Assembly (NCBI GenBank): GCA_020435415.1
Contig: JAGQZQ010000008.1
Span: 1 to 61,022 of the forward strand
DNA from: Flavobacteriales bacterium
GTDB taxonomy: Bacteria > Bacteroidota > Bacteroidia > JACJYZ01
DNA: 61,022 nucleotides
Direction of reading: 5' to 3'
In this document: positions 25,023 through 33,837 of the stretch, one piece after another
Position numbering within the stretch: the first letter of the stretch is position 1
Layout: each line of letters starts with the position of its first letter
Position numbers and translations under genes: made by a program
The notes under the pieces: generated by a model
What the model was told of the DNA's origin: nothing
Databases searched by the model: none
The model's input: the letters and a program-made list of their open reading frames with translations, nothing else

Positions 25023-27251
25023 TTAATTATGCAATGTGCTATCCACATCAAATGCTATCTTAAAATGACTTCCTGCGTCGGAAGTTTGCAAGGTCAGTTT
25101 TCCCCCTATCTGTTCTGCCAGCGCCATTACCAGCCGTAGTCCAAGACTCTTGGTTTGCTTGATGTCAAGGTCTTTTGGTAAACCTATTCCATCGTCTTCT
25201 ACCTTCAGAATTGCTTTTCTACCACTTATCGTCATTGAAACGTCAACTGTTCCACCCTTCTTGCCAACAAATGCATACTTAAGGGCATTGGCAATCAACT
25301 CATGAACGATAAGGCCACATGGTATGGCGATGTCCAAATTTAGAAATACATCGCCTATCTGCCGTTTGATTTCGATAGAACCATCCACAACACCATATGA
25401 ACGAAATAAATTATCAGACAAATTCTCAATGTACTCAGCAAAGTTTATATGTGAAAGGTTTTTTGCCTGGTACAAACTTTCATGAATAAAGGCCATCGCT
25501 TTGATCCGATTCTGGCTTTCCCGGAGTATGTTAAGGGTGTTCTGATCTTCCACATAGGAAGATTGCAGATTGAGAATGGATGAGATCACCTGAAGATTGT
25601 TCTTCACCCTGTGGTGTACTTCCCGAAGAAGAACTTCCTTTTCCCGGAGCGATTCCTTGACCTGTTGTTCGGCACGTACGTGTTCTGTTATATCTTCCAG
25701 ATATACGGTCACATAAGGCTTTCCGTCCAATTCACGAAGTGAACTTTTATAGGACCAGAACAGGTCTTTGCCCTTGTTATCCTTCACCCTCACGACACCT
25801 TTTGTAAATTTATCCTTCTTAAGTTTGCGAACGTAGTCCGTGTATTCTTTCTGGTATTGCTTGGCAATAAAATTCACTGTTTTCTTACCTATGATCTGTT
25901 TGGGTTCATAGCCAATCCATTTTGCAGAAAGAGAATTAATGGTCAGAATCTCCCCATCGAGGTGGTGAGAAAGGATCAGGGTTTGACTGTTTTCTATCAG
26001 TTCCCTGTATTTTTTCTCACTGGCCAGGATTTGTTCTTCCCTCTTCTTTTCCTTGGTGATGTCTCTTGCAATGGTGACCGACCCCATGCGTTTTTTGTCC
26101 TTGTCCAGAAGAACCGATGTGGAAATATATAAAGGAAACTTCTCGCCGTTTTTCCGAACGCCCACGATCTCAAATTCAGAACGGGCCTTGTTTTGGAGTG
26201 TCGTTTTCACATTGGATACAATCTGTGGGCCGCCTGCAAGCATACCGATATGTTTTCCCAGGACTTCCTTTTCCTTGTATCCGAATATGCGTTCCGCGGC
26301 CAGATTGAAACTTGTGATACTGCGTTCATCGTCTAACCCCACAATGGCATCCGGTGAACTGTTGATCATGTTTTCAATATAGTTCTTGGAATCATCCAGC
26401 TCTTTCTGAACACGTATGCGTTCATTGATCTCATTCTTGAGTTCAACATTGGTCGCCTCAGCTCTTTCCGCCCGGAACCGCTGCTCTTCCGCATTCTTTT
26501 GTTCCGTGATGTTACTTGAGATACTGACCACATTGATCACTTCTCCATCTTCGATATTGGGAATCAGGATGCTACTATACCAAAGGGTATCTCCCTCAGG
26601 TGAATCCACCGCAGTCTCAAAAGTGACGCTTTTGGCCTTCTTAAAAGCCTCTTTGGTCTTCTTTTTTACAATGTCAGCAAATTTCTCGGGAACAAAATTG
26701 TACGTGTAGCCGCCAATAACATCCTCCCTTTTGAAGCCAGCCGCCATATTGCTGATATCAATAATCCGACAGTCTTTATTGATCACCACAAAACTCTCTC
26801 TGAGGTTTTTCATGATGTTTCCCCAATACCTTTCGGTCTTCGCCAGTTCTTCATTGCGATCAATTTCTTCGGTGACATCAGACAACCGGATAACAAGAGA
26901 CTTTTGCTTTCCCACCTTCATAATCTGGGCACTCATATTGGCCCAAACACGGCCCCTCACCGGAACCTTGAACGCTACATTCTGAATGAAAACACCCTTC
27001 TTCCTGAGGATACCCAACATCTTTTTGTGCCAGGCTTCCGACCATTTACCCATCATTCTGGGTATCCCTTTCTTGCCTAATAGGTTTTTCCTGCCTTTAT
27101 AACCCAACATCCGCACCGCACTGTCATTCACATCCAAGATCAACATCCTGGTCAGGTCCAAGATCATATATGCATCTACGGATTGTTGTACGATCTGCTC
27201 GTACAATTGGGCGACCTTATTTGCTGATTTCTCCGGGTCAGAGGTCTTCAT
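25023..27251 (-). CDS. Multi-PAS sensor histidine kinase (HisKA_2 type)
   Basis: The 742-residue kinase has no transmembrane segment and is probably cytosolic. PAS domains are seen at about 15-130, 140-255, 290-405 and 415-530, with a helical linker at about 255-290. Then comes a HisKA_2 dimerisation domain with the phospho-acceptor in REVHHRVKNNLQVISSILNL and a HATPase_c domain (VHELIANALKYAF as the N-box, VEDDGIGLPKDLD, and SLGLRLVMALAEQ). HisKA_2 kinases commonly pair with LytTR or other regulators, and a LytTR regulator is encoded 14 bp downstream. Its 5' end overlaps the 3' end of the YwqK gene by 14 bp, so the genes are translationally linked. The signal is unknown; PAS domains could bind heme, flavin or small molecules. 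Confidence 0.92.
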   Translation of the reverse strand: MKTSDPEKSANKVAQLYEQIVQQSVDAYMILDLTRMLILDVNDSAVRMLGYKGRKNLLGKKGIPRMMGKWSEAWHKKMLGILRKKGVFIQNVAFKVPVRGRVWANMSAQIMKVGKQKSLVIRLSDVTEEIDRNEELAKTERYWGNIMKNLRESFVVINKDCRIIDISNMAAGFKREDVIGGYTYNFVPEKFADIVKKKTKEAFKKAKSVTFETAVDSPEGDTLWYSSILIPNIEDGEVINVVSISSNITEQKNAEEQRFRAERAEATNVELKNEINERIRVQKELDDSKNYIENMINSSPDAIVGLDDERSITSFNLAAERIFGYKEKEVLGKHIGMLAGGPQIVSNVKTTLQNKARSEFEIVGVRKNGEKFPLYISTSVLLDKDKKRMGSVTIARDITKEKKREEQILASEKKYRELIENSQTLILSHHLDGEILTINSLSAKWIGYEPKQIIGKKTVNFIAKQYQKEYTDYVRKLKKDKFTKGVVRVKDNKGKDLFWSYKSSLRELDGKPYVTVYLEDITEHVRAEQQVKESLREKEVLLREVHHRVKNNLQVISSILNLQSSYVEDQNTLNILRESQNRIKAMAFIHESLYQAKNLSHINFAEYIENLSDNLFRSYGVVDGSIEIKRQIGDVFLNLDIAIPCGLIVHELIANALKYAFVGKKGGTVDVSMTISGRKAILKVEDDGIGLPKDLDIKQTKSLGLRLVMALAEQIGGKLTLQTSDAGSHFKIAFDVDSTLHN

Positions 27252-28779
27252 AGGCAGGACTTTCGGGCTTGACTTTTACACCGTCAATTTTTACCTCGGC
27301 ACCTTGTTTGAACTGTATTACTACCAGGATACTCCCGTCGGGATTGTACTTGATCCATTTGCCAGATTTACGTCCCGATTTGTATTTTCCCTCTTCCTTC
27401 AAACGTTTATTGTCGTAATACCACTTGTGTTTTCCCATCGGGATTCCGGCAAGAAACTCTCCTTCGAAACGCAGTTCTCCGTTCTTGTGAAAATGTTTCC
27501 AAACACCATCTTTTTGTCCGTCCTTGTATTGTCCTTCCTCCCGGTAATGTTCCAGTTCATATACCCAGGGGCCCTCTTTGTAACCGTCCAGGTATTCGCC
27601 TTTTGTAATCACTTGTCCGCTATCTCCATACTCCACAAACTCACCATCTTCTTTCCCCAACCTGAATTGTTCAATTCTTAGTGGTTTGCCATCTCGGTAA
27701 TACCATTTCCATTCCTTGTGGGGTTTTCCATCTACATATTCACCGGTTTGTTCAAGTTGACCATTGTCATGGTAATATTGCCATTTACCCACTTTCTTTC
27801 CATTCTTGTAAGTACCACGAGCGCGAATGTTGCCGTTCGGCCAATTTTCTTCCCAGGGACCCTGCTTTATTCCGCCACCATCCATAAGGCCTTGTCCAAT
27901 CACGGTTCCCTGACTGTAGACTGTGGTCGAAACGATTGAACCATCCGGGCCATATTCTTTAAAAATTCCCTCAGGCTTACCATCTTTATTATACGTTCCT
28001 CTGGATCTCACCCTGGCGCTATCATCATATTCTTCTTTTACCTTCATGACCACGAGTTCATCGACATCCTTTAATTCCACTCCATTTTCATACTTCTTAA
28101 TGTCAAGGAGATTTCCCTCAGGACTGTAGTATTTGAAAATACCATGTCTGAGATCATCCTTGTAATCACCTTCCCACTTCATCTGTCCGTTTTCGTAAAA
28201 GTCTTTCCACCTTCCTTGTTTTCGTAGATTTTTGTCTTTCCTGTTAATTTTTTCCTGCTTCACCATAAATCCTTTCTGGAATTTCCAGATGGTAATGATG
28301 GTGCCGTCCTTGTCGTATTCATAACCGGTACCCTCTTCTTTTCCGGTAACAAAAGGGATGAATTTGTGCGTAGCTCCACCGGCATAATAGTGCATGGTAG
28401 GTCCATCCTTCACATCATCATGAAAAGCTTCCGTCATGGTCAATTGTCCCGTCGTATCATAGGAATTTTTGGGACCTTCTTTTTTTCCTTCCCGATAGGT
28501 CACTTCCAATTCTATGTTTCCATTTTCTCCATAGAATTTCCAGATACCATCCAGTTGATGATTCACCCGATTGCCTTCGGATTTTAATTGCCCTTCCTCG
28601 GTATAGTTTTTCCAAAGTCCTTCGGGTTTGCCGTTTTTCATCAACCCTTCACTGGCCACTTTACCATTGGAATGAAACAATTGTACAAAGCCATCATCAG
28701 TTTGTGCCATCAATGATCCGAACAAAATCATTGAGAACAATGTGGCTAAAAGTGCGCTATGTTTCTTCCTGGTTTTCAT
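27238..28779 (-). CDS. Secreted YwqK/MORN-like repeat protein
   Basis: The 513-residue protein has a signal peptide (ALLATLFSMILFGSLMAQ) and then about eighteen repeats of roughly 22-25 residues. Typical units are YYENGQLxxEGxYxxGxxxGxW-like, such as FYENGQMKWEGDYKDDLRHG and YHDNGQLEQTGEYVDGKPHK. These are the MORN_2/YwqK-type repeats, which form extended beta-hairpin rods, often at membranes. The 'antitoxin YwqK' label given to such proteins is unsupported here: no toxin gene is adjacent. It is sandwiched between nadA (directly adjoining stop and start) and a PAS kinase (14-bp overlap), so it is probably co-transcribed with them. The ATG at 28779 is preferred over a TTG one codon upstream. 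Confidence 0.87.
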   Translation of the reverse strand: MKTRKKHSALLATLFSMILFGSLMAQTDDGFVQLFHSNGKVASEGLMKNGKPEGLWKNYTEEGQLKSEGNRVNHQLDGIWKFYGENGNIELEVTYREGKKEGPKNSYDTTGQLTMTEAFHDDVKDGPTMHYYAGGATHKFIPFVTGKEEGTGYEYDKDGTIITIWKFQKGFMVKQEKINRKDKNLRKQGRWKDFYENGQMKWEGDYKDDLRHGIFKYYSPEGNLLDIKKYENGVELKDVDELVVMKVKEEYDDSARVRSRGTYNKDGKPEGIFKEYGPDGSIVSTTVYSQGTVIGQGLMDGGGIKQGPWEENWPNGNIRARGTYKNGKKVGKWQYYHDNGQLEQTGEYVDGKPHKEWKWYYRDGKPLRIEQFRLGKEDGEFVEYGDSGQVITKGEYLDGYKEGPWVYELEHYREEGQYKDGQKDGVWKHFHKNGELRFEGEFLAGIPMGKHKWYYDNKRLKEEGKYKSGRKSGKWIKYNPDGSILVVIQFKQGAEVKIDGVKVKPESPAYEDL

Positions 28780-28782
28780 CAA

Positions 28783-29769
28783 CTATAACTGAAGCTTTTT
28801 TGAAATATCAAGCATGGCACGAATGGATTTTTCCGCCTTCTTTCTAAGACCTTCTTCCAAAACGATATCCGGTTGCTCGTATTTCAAAGCTATGAACACT
28901 TTTTCAAGCGTATTTAATTTCATATGCGGACAGTCATTGCATGCACATGCATTGTCCGGAGGTGCAGGAATGAATGTTTTATGCGGCGCCGCTTTTTTCA
29001 TCTGGTGCAGTATACCGGATTCTGTAGCAACAATAAAACTTGAGTGATCGCTATTGGTGGCATATTTCAGCAAACCGGTGGTTGATCCTATATAATCGGC
29101 CATACTAAGAATCGCATCCTCACATTCCGGGTGGGCAATCAGTAACGCCTCCGGGTGTTGTTCTTTCAGGGAGATGATCTTTTCCAATGAAAATATCTCG
29201 TGCACCATGCAGCTTCCATCCCAAATGACCATGTTTTCACGGTTGGTCTTTTTCTTGATGTATGCTCCCAAATTTTTATCCGGTGCAAAAATAATGGGGG
29301 TATCTGCCGGGATGCTTTCTACGATTTGCAGGGCATTGGTGGAGGTACAAACGATGTCAGTAAGTGCTTTGATCTCCGCAGAACAATTTACATAAGAGAT
29401 GACCACGTGTCCGGGATGCTGTTCTTTGAATGCGGCAAATTCATCCGGTGGACATGAATCAGCAAGGGAGCAACCGGCATTCAGATCCGGCAATAAAACC
29501 TTCTTGTCCGGAGACAATATCTTCGCCGTTTCTGCCATAAAATGAACACCGGCAAACAAAATGATATCAGCCTTTGTTTCCGCAGCTTGTTGGGATAATC
29601 CCAAACTATCCCCTACATAATCTGCAATATCCTGGATGTCCGGATCCTGATAATAATGAGCCAGAATGATGGCATTCTTTTCTTTTTTCAATTGCCCGAT
29701 CTCACGGAAAAGGTCCATTGTCGGATCAACCGCAACATCCAGATAACCTTTATCCATATCCAATTTCAT
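28783..29769 (-). CDS. nadA: Quinolinate synthase
   Basis: NadA is a [4Fe-4S] enzyme that condenses iminoaspartate with dihydroxyacetone phosphate to quinolinate in de novo NAD synthesis. The 328-residue protein shows the triplicated fold and the expected cluster ligands in [22 protein letters not shown] and the C-terminal [10 protein letters not shown]. Substrate-site blocks [19 protein letters not shown] and [12 protein letters not shown] are intact. No nadB or nadC is nearby. It heads an unusual run with a YwqK-type protein, a PAS kinase and a LytTR regulator; the neighbours have no known link to NAD metabolism. Confidence 0.96.
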   Translation of the reverse strand: MKLDMDKGYLDVAVDPTMDLFREIGQLKKEKNAIILAHYYQDPDIQDIADYVGDSLGLSQQAAETKADIILFAGVHFMAETAKILSPDKKVLLPDLNAGCSLADSCPPDEFAAFKEQHPGHVVISYVNCSAEIKALTDIVCTSTNALQIVESIPADTPIIFAPDKNLGAYIKKKTNRENMVIWDGSCMVHEIFSLEKIISLKEQHPEALLIAHPECEDAILSMADYIGSTTGLLKYATNSDHSSFIVATESGILHQMKKAAPHKTFIPAPPDNACACNDCPHMKLNTLEKVFIALKYEQPDIVLEEGLRKKAEKSIRAMLDISKKLQL

Positions 29770-30364
29770 TTCAGTGCGTTTTTATTTCAGCGTTGCTAAT
29801 TTATAAACTCTGACAAGACCCGACTATGCTTTCATACACAACATTACTATACATTTTTTTAAAGATGATTTAAAGTTGTGTATATATTATTAGTCTGTTG
29901 AAACGGTCGGTAAATAATCCCGGACTTGTTAGGTAATGTGCTTTATCAAAATTATATGAACAAATTTCTTTTGGGTTGTTAATTTTAACAGTCAAGTAAA
30001 CAATCCTTTAAGTAGTTTATCAACGACCAGTTCATAACAAAGTTATGGATAAATAGCTTGTGGTTTTAGCCGAGCGGAATACCTGATAAACTGTTCATTA
30101 ATACCTGAAACTTTACAATAATATCACTTGTAGGATTTGTGAGATTGTCTAAGCAATTTCTCTTTGGTGCTTTCCAAACTTAATTATCGCGAATAATGAA
30201 CATTCTATTCACGGGTTTGTTAATTGTATCGTTGGTATCTGATCAAAGTCCCTGGAGAAAGAGCGTGCAAGGTATATGCAGACATATTTCATTAAGCAGC
30301 GAATTTATCCTGTAATGCGTCTCTTATAAGGTTGGCACCACTTTTTAGTACGGTGCAGAAGCCT
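29770..30364. other. AT-rich gene-free region between nadA and rpiB
   Basis: This roughly 595-bp region is the longest stretch without a gene in the window. No frame of useful length was found. It must contain the divergent nadA and rpiB promoters. It has several TTATCAA-like, GTTATGGATAA-like and TGTGTATA-like sequences reminiscent of DnaA boxes, but none matches TTATCCACA exactly. A small RNA gene could be hidden here, but I see no strong terminator or structure to support one. Confidence 0.4.
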
Positions 30365-30372
30365 TACTTTTG
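30365..30372 (+). promoter_or_regulatory. -7 promoter box of rpiB
   Basis: TACTTTTG is an exact TAnnTTTG match. An imperfect -33 box (TTTT, around 30343) lies 18 bp upstream. The start codon at 30383 is only 10 bp after the box, so the leader would be under ten nucleotides. Confidence 0.5.
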
Positions 30373-30382
30373 TTTTAATCTT

Positions 30383-30826
30383 ATGAACAATCCTGAAAAA
30401 ACCATCGCGATTGGAAGTGATCATGCCGGATTTTCTCTGAAGAGTATATTGGTAGAGTACCTCCGCAAAAATCATTTCGAAGTATTTGATGTGGGTCCGG
30501 CATCGGAAGACCGGGTAGACTATCCCGATTTTGCTCACCCGGTCGCTTCCGCTATAGAATCCGGAAAGGCACATTTCGGTGTATTGCTCTGCGGAAGCGG
30601 GAATGGCATTGCAATGACTGCCAATAAACATTCGGGCATTCGTGCGGCCGTTTGCTGGAACCGTGAGATTGCTGCCCTAGCAAGACAGCATAATGATGCC
30701 AACATCCTGGCTATTCCGGCTAGGTATGTGACCGAAAACGAAGCTCTTGAAATGCTGGATGTATTTATAGGTACTTCCTTTGAAGGAGGAAGACATACAC
30801 AACGTGTTCAAAAAATACCATTATGA
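30383..30826 (+). CDS. rpiB: Ribose-5-phosphate isomerase B
   Basis: RpiB interconverts ribose-5-phosphate and ribulose-5-phosphate in the pentose phosphate pathway. The 147-residue protein carries the family blocks IAIGSDHAGFSLK, the active-site Cys70 in GVLLCGSGNGIAM, KHSGIRAAVCW and HNDANILAIPARY. Length is typical. An upstream TTG frame start at 30332 lies before the promoter's -7 box and is unlikely. The M28 peptidase gene overlaps its stop by 4 bp (ATGA). LacA/LacB sugar isomerases share the fold, but the active-site Cys and absence of lac genes favour RpiB. Confidence 0.93.
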   Translation: MNNPEKTIAIGSDHAGFSLKSILVEYLRKNHFEVFDVGPASEDRVDYPDFAHPVASAIESGKAHFGVLLCGSGNGIAMTANKHSGIRAAVCWNREIAALARQHNDANILAIPARYVTENEALEMLDVFIGTSFEGGRHTQRVQKIPL

Positions 30827-32424
30827 GAAATCAACTGAAAGTGCTTGCCACATTGATATCGTTTTGGTCTGTTTTTGCGCCCGCAAATGCGGATACCCCT
30901 ATAGATACCCTGGCATTGAAGTATGCAGCCACGATTACCAGTGAACATATCAGCAATCATATGCATGTGCTGGCATCTGATGATTACGAGGGGAGGGAAA
31001 CGGGTAAGCACGGGCAAAAAAAGGCAGCAGCCTATCTGGCGGAGCAATTCCGTTCCCTGGATATACCACCGTATCGCGACTCAACTTATTTTCAGGAATT
31101 CCCGTTGATTGTTCAACAATCTTCATCAGGTTCCACCATCACCATTAATGGCAAAGCATACACCTTCATGAAGGACTTCTTTTATATGCCCGGCTACGAA
31201 GAACAGGAATGGTCCACAGACCAGATCACGTTTGCCGGTTTTGGTATAGAAGAAGAGAACTATAATGATTACAACGGGCTGGATGTTGCCGGCAGATCAC
31301 TTCTGATGTGGGTTGGTGAACCTATCGATGCAGACAGTAACTCGGTGATTACCGGAAGTACCAAAATGTCTTCCTGGACAACCAATTATAGAAAGAAAAG
31401 TCGCACTGCGGCAAATAAAGGTGCCAGGGCATTGTTTATGGTGACGTCGCAGATGGAGGAAAACATCAGGAACTTCAAACATTATATAGAGAAGCCTTCT
31501 ATGAAGCTTGATATCGGCGGTGAAGAAGAACACGGTGAAGGCCAAATGCCCGTCTTCTATATTTCAGTTGATATGGCCAATGCCATGCTCACCAACGCCA
31601 AAAGGAAAGATGTACAGGATTTGAAGGACAGGATTGCCAAGCGCAAAAAGCCTTATTCATTCGAATCAAAAACAGATGTCATGGTGTCTGTTAAGAAAAC
31701 GACGGACCGGCTCACTTCCGAAAATGTACTGGCCTTTATTGAAGGTGGGGATAAGAAGGATGAGATCGTTGTACTTACCGCACACTATGATCATATAGGG
31801 ATCGACGGGGATGAGGTGTTTAATGGTGCCGATGACGATGCATCAGGAACAACCGCATTGCTGGAACTGGCAGAGGCGTTTATGCAGGCCAAGAAAGACG
31901 GGCATGGTCCGCGTCGGAGCATCCTTATCATGCCGGTAGCCGGAGAGGAAAAAGGATTGCTCGGTTCAAAGTACTATACTGAAAATCCTGTGTATCCGCT
32001 TGAGAATACAGTGGCAGATCTGAACATCGACATGATCGGCAGACTGGACGAAAAACATGCGGATAATCCCAATTACGTTTACCTTATCGGGTCGGATAAA
32101 CTGAGCAATGAGCTGCACCGCATCAGTGAAGAGGCGAATAGCACCTATACCAACCTGGAACTGGACTATACCTATAATGATCCGAACGACCCCAACCGCT
32201 TTTATTACCGTTCCGATCACTACAACTTTGCGAAGAAAAACATCCCGATCATATTCTACTTTAACGGTACGCATGAGGATTATCATAAGGCAACCGACAC
32301 CGTAGACAAGATCGATTTTGAGAAAATGGAAAAGATCACCCGGTTGGTATTTTATACCTGCTGGGAACTGGTGAATCGTGAAGAACGCATTCAGCTGAAT
32401 GAAGAATTAAATCCCAAAAATTAA
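30823..32424 (+). CDS. Secreted M28-family zinc peptidase
   Basis: The 533-residue protein has a signal peptide (cleavage near ANADTPI), so it acts outside the cytoplasm. M28 peptidases are di-zinc aminopeptidases/carboxypeptidases. The metal ligands are visible in order: TAHYDHIG, GADDDASGTTALLELA, GEEKGLLGSKYY, LNIDMIGRLD and SDHYNFAKK, with the catalytic Glu in GEEKG. A PA-like insert domain (about 135-260) precedes the catalytic part, as in Bacteroidota homologues. It overlaps rpiB by 4 bp, a coupling with no obvious biochemical reason. Substrate preference cannot be told. Confidence 0.93.
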   Translation: MRNQLKVLATLISFWSVFAPANADTPIDTLALKYAATITSEHISNHMHVLASDDYEGRETGKHGQKKAAAYLAEQFRSLDIPPYRDSTYFQEFPLIVQQSSSGSTITINGKAYTFMKDFFYMPGYEEQEWSTDQITFAGFGIEEENYNDYNGLDVAGRSLLMWVGEPIDADSNSVITGSTKMSSWTTNYRKKSRTAANKGARALFMVTSQMEENIRNFKHYIEKPSMKLDIGGEEEHGEGQMPVFYISVDMANAMLTNAKRKDVQDLKDRIAKRKKPYSFESKTDVMVSVKKTTDRLTSENVLAFIEGGDKKDEIVVLTAHYDHIGIDGDEVFNGADDDASGTTALLELAEAFMQAKKDGHGPRRSILIMPVAGEEKGLLGSKYYTENPVYPLENTVADLNIDMIGRLDEKHADNPNYVYLIGSDKLSNELHRISEEANSTYTNLELDYTYNDPNDPNRFYYRSDHYNFAKKNIPIIFYFNGTHEDYHKATDTVDKIDFEKMEKITRLVFYTCWELVNREERIQLNEELNPKN

Positions 32425-32441
32425 TCAAGGCAAATTTGCCC

Positions 32442-33833
32442 ATGAGCCAAAGTCTGCAGGAAAAGTTCCACAAAGATGCTGAGGTAAAATCCTTTGACAA
32501 GGAACATCGCCGGAAGCTTCGTTTTAACATCTCCCAATACGATAAAACCGTCGTCAAAGGGAAACACCAATTTGCCAATCTGGAACTTGCCAAGGAACGG
32601 GCCGCATCCAAAAAGTTCAAGGCCATCGAAAACCTGGATAAGTATCTGATCGAGTTCGAGGCTAACTTCACAAAGAACGGAGGCAAGGTTATCTGGGCTC
32701 AGAATGATGAAGAAGCACGCCAGGAAATCCTTAAAATTTTCAAAGAGGCCAACGCAAAGCTGACTGTCAAGTCAAAATCCATGACCACGGAGGAGATTCA
32801 CCTGAATCATTTTCTGGAAGGGAATGGCATTGAGGCTGTAGAAACGGATCTGGGTGAATACATCGTGCAGCTTGCCGGTGAAACACCTTATCATATTGTG
32901 ACTCCAGCCATGCACAAGTCCAAAGAAGATGTGGCGGAACTCTTTCATGAGAAAGCTGGATTACCGGCCGGCAGCACGCCGCAGGAAGTCACGGCATATG
33001 TGCGGAAAGTATTGCGTGAAAAGTATCAGCAGGCCGGCGTGGGAATTTCCGGTGGAAACTTTCTGATTGCGGATGCAGGCGCCATTGCGCTTACGGAAAA
33101 CGAAGGAAATGCCTACCTGAGTGTGGGTTTTCCCAAGATTCACATTGCCATAGTGGGGATAGAAAAAGTAATACCCTCTGTAAAAGACCTGGGACTTTTC
33201 TGGCCCTTGTTGTCAACACACGGCACAGGTCAGAATGTTACGGTCTACAACCATATTGTCAGCGGACCCCGCAAGCACAATGAGGTGGATGGCCCGGATG
33301 AAATGTATGTGATCCTGCTTGACAATGGTCGCAGTGACCTACTTGCCGAGCTTGAACAACGTCAGGCTTTGCATTGCATACGTTGTGGTGCGTGTCTCAA
33401 CGGATGTCCCGTTTATCAGAGCGTTGGCGGTCATACTTATGGAACCACCTACAGCGGTCCGATCGGCTCCGTCATCACTCCCCACTACAAAGGGATGGAA
33501 TCCTTCAAACACCTGAGCTATGCATCGTCGCTGTGTGGTAAGTGTACCGAAGTATGTCCTGTACGTATCGATCTTCATAAATTGCTAATCACCAATCGCA
33601 GCGATGCTACGCAGGCCGGACAGGTAACCACGCTTGAAAAACGCATCATTTACTTCTGGCGGAAAGGAATGCTGAGTCGCAAAATGATGGACATGGGGAG
33701 TTCAGGCATCAAGAACATGGTGCTGCACTATGCGCTCAAAGGTTCATGGGGAAAGCATAGAAGCATTCCTCAGATCGCACCGAAATCATTCAGCAAATTA
33801 TACCGGGAGCGGAAAGGATTCTTTCCCGAATAA
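32442..33833 (+). CDS. LutB/LldF-type iron-sulfur protein (LUD domain)
   Basis: The 463-residue protein has an N-terminal LUD domain (about 60-290) and a C-terminal ferredoxin-like domain with two [4Fe-4S] motifs, HCIRCGACLNGCPVY and LCGKCTEVCPVRIDL. In B. subtilis LutB works with LutA and LutC to oxidise L-lactate to pyruvate. Neither lutA nor lutC is adjacent here, so partners must be elsewhere or the protein works alone. The ATG at 32442 is preferred over a TTG two codons upstream. It follows the M28 gene by 17 bp on the same strand and ends 4 bp before a convergent lipoprotein gene. Confidence 0.9.
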   Translation: MSQSLQEKFHKDAEVKSFDKEHRRKLRFNISQYDKTVVKGKHQFANLELAKERAASKKFKAIENLDKYLIEFEANFTKNGGKVIWAQNDEEARQEILKIFKEANAKLTVKSKSMTTEEIHLNHFLEGNGIEAVETDLGEYIVQLAGETPYHIVTPAMHKSKEDVAELFHEKAGLPAGSTPQEVTAYVRKVLREKYQQAGVGISGGNFLIADAGAIALTENEGNAYLSVGFPKIHIAIVGIEKVIPSVKDLGLFWPLLSTHGTGQNVTVYNHIVSGPRKHNEVDGPDEMYVILLDNGRSDLLAELEQRQALHCIRCGACLNGCPVYQSVGGHTYGTTYSGPIGSVITPHYKGMESFKHLSYASSLCGKCTEVCPVRIDLHKLLITNRSDATQAGQVTTLEKRIIYFWRKGMLSRKMMDMGSSGIKNMVLHYALKGSWGKHRSIPQIAPKSFSKLYRERKGFFPE

Positions 33834-33837
33834 GCGG

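Noticed and set aside
27238-28779. Periodic sequence in this gene as a CRISPR or DNA tandem repeat
   Set aside because: The periodicity is at the protein level (YwqK/MORN repeats of 22-25 residues) with diverged DNA; no constant repeat with unique spacers.
27238-28779. Antitoxin role for the YwqK-type protein
   Set aside because: The YwqK antitoxin label is not supported: there is a signal peptide, no adjacent toxin and an operon with signalling genes.
29896-29910. TTGAAACGGTCGG resembling the LytTR half-site
   Set aside because: It has an extra base within the core and no partner at 21 bp.
29770-30364. Replication origin
   Set aside because: DnaA-box-like sequences are present but none matches TTATCCACA exactly, and no dnaA, dnaN or gidA/mnmG gene is near. 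Genome skew would be needed.
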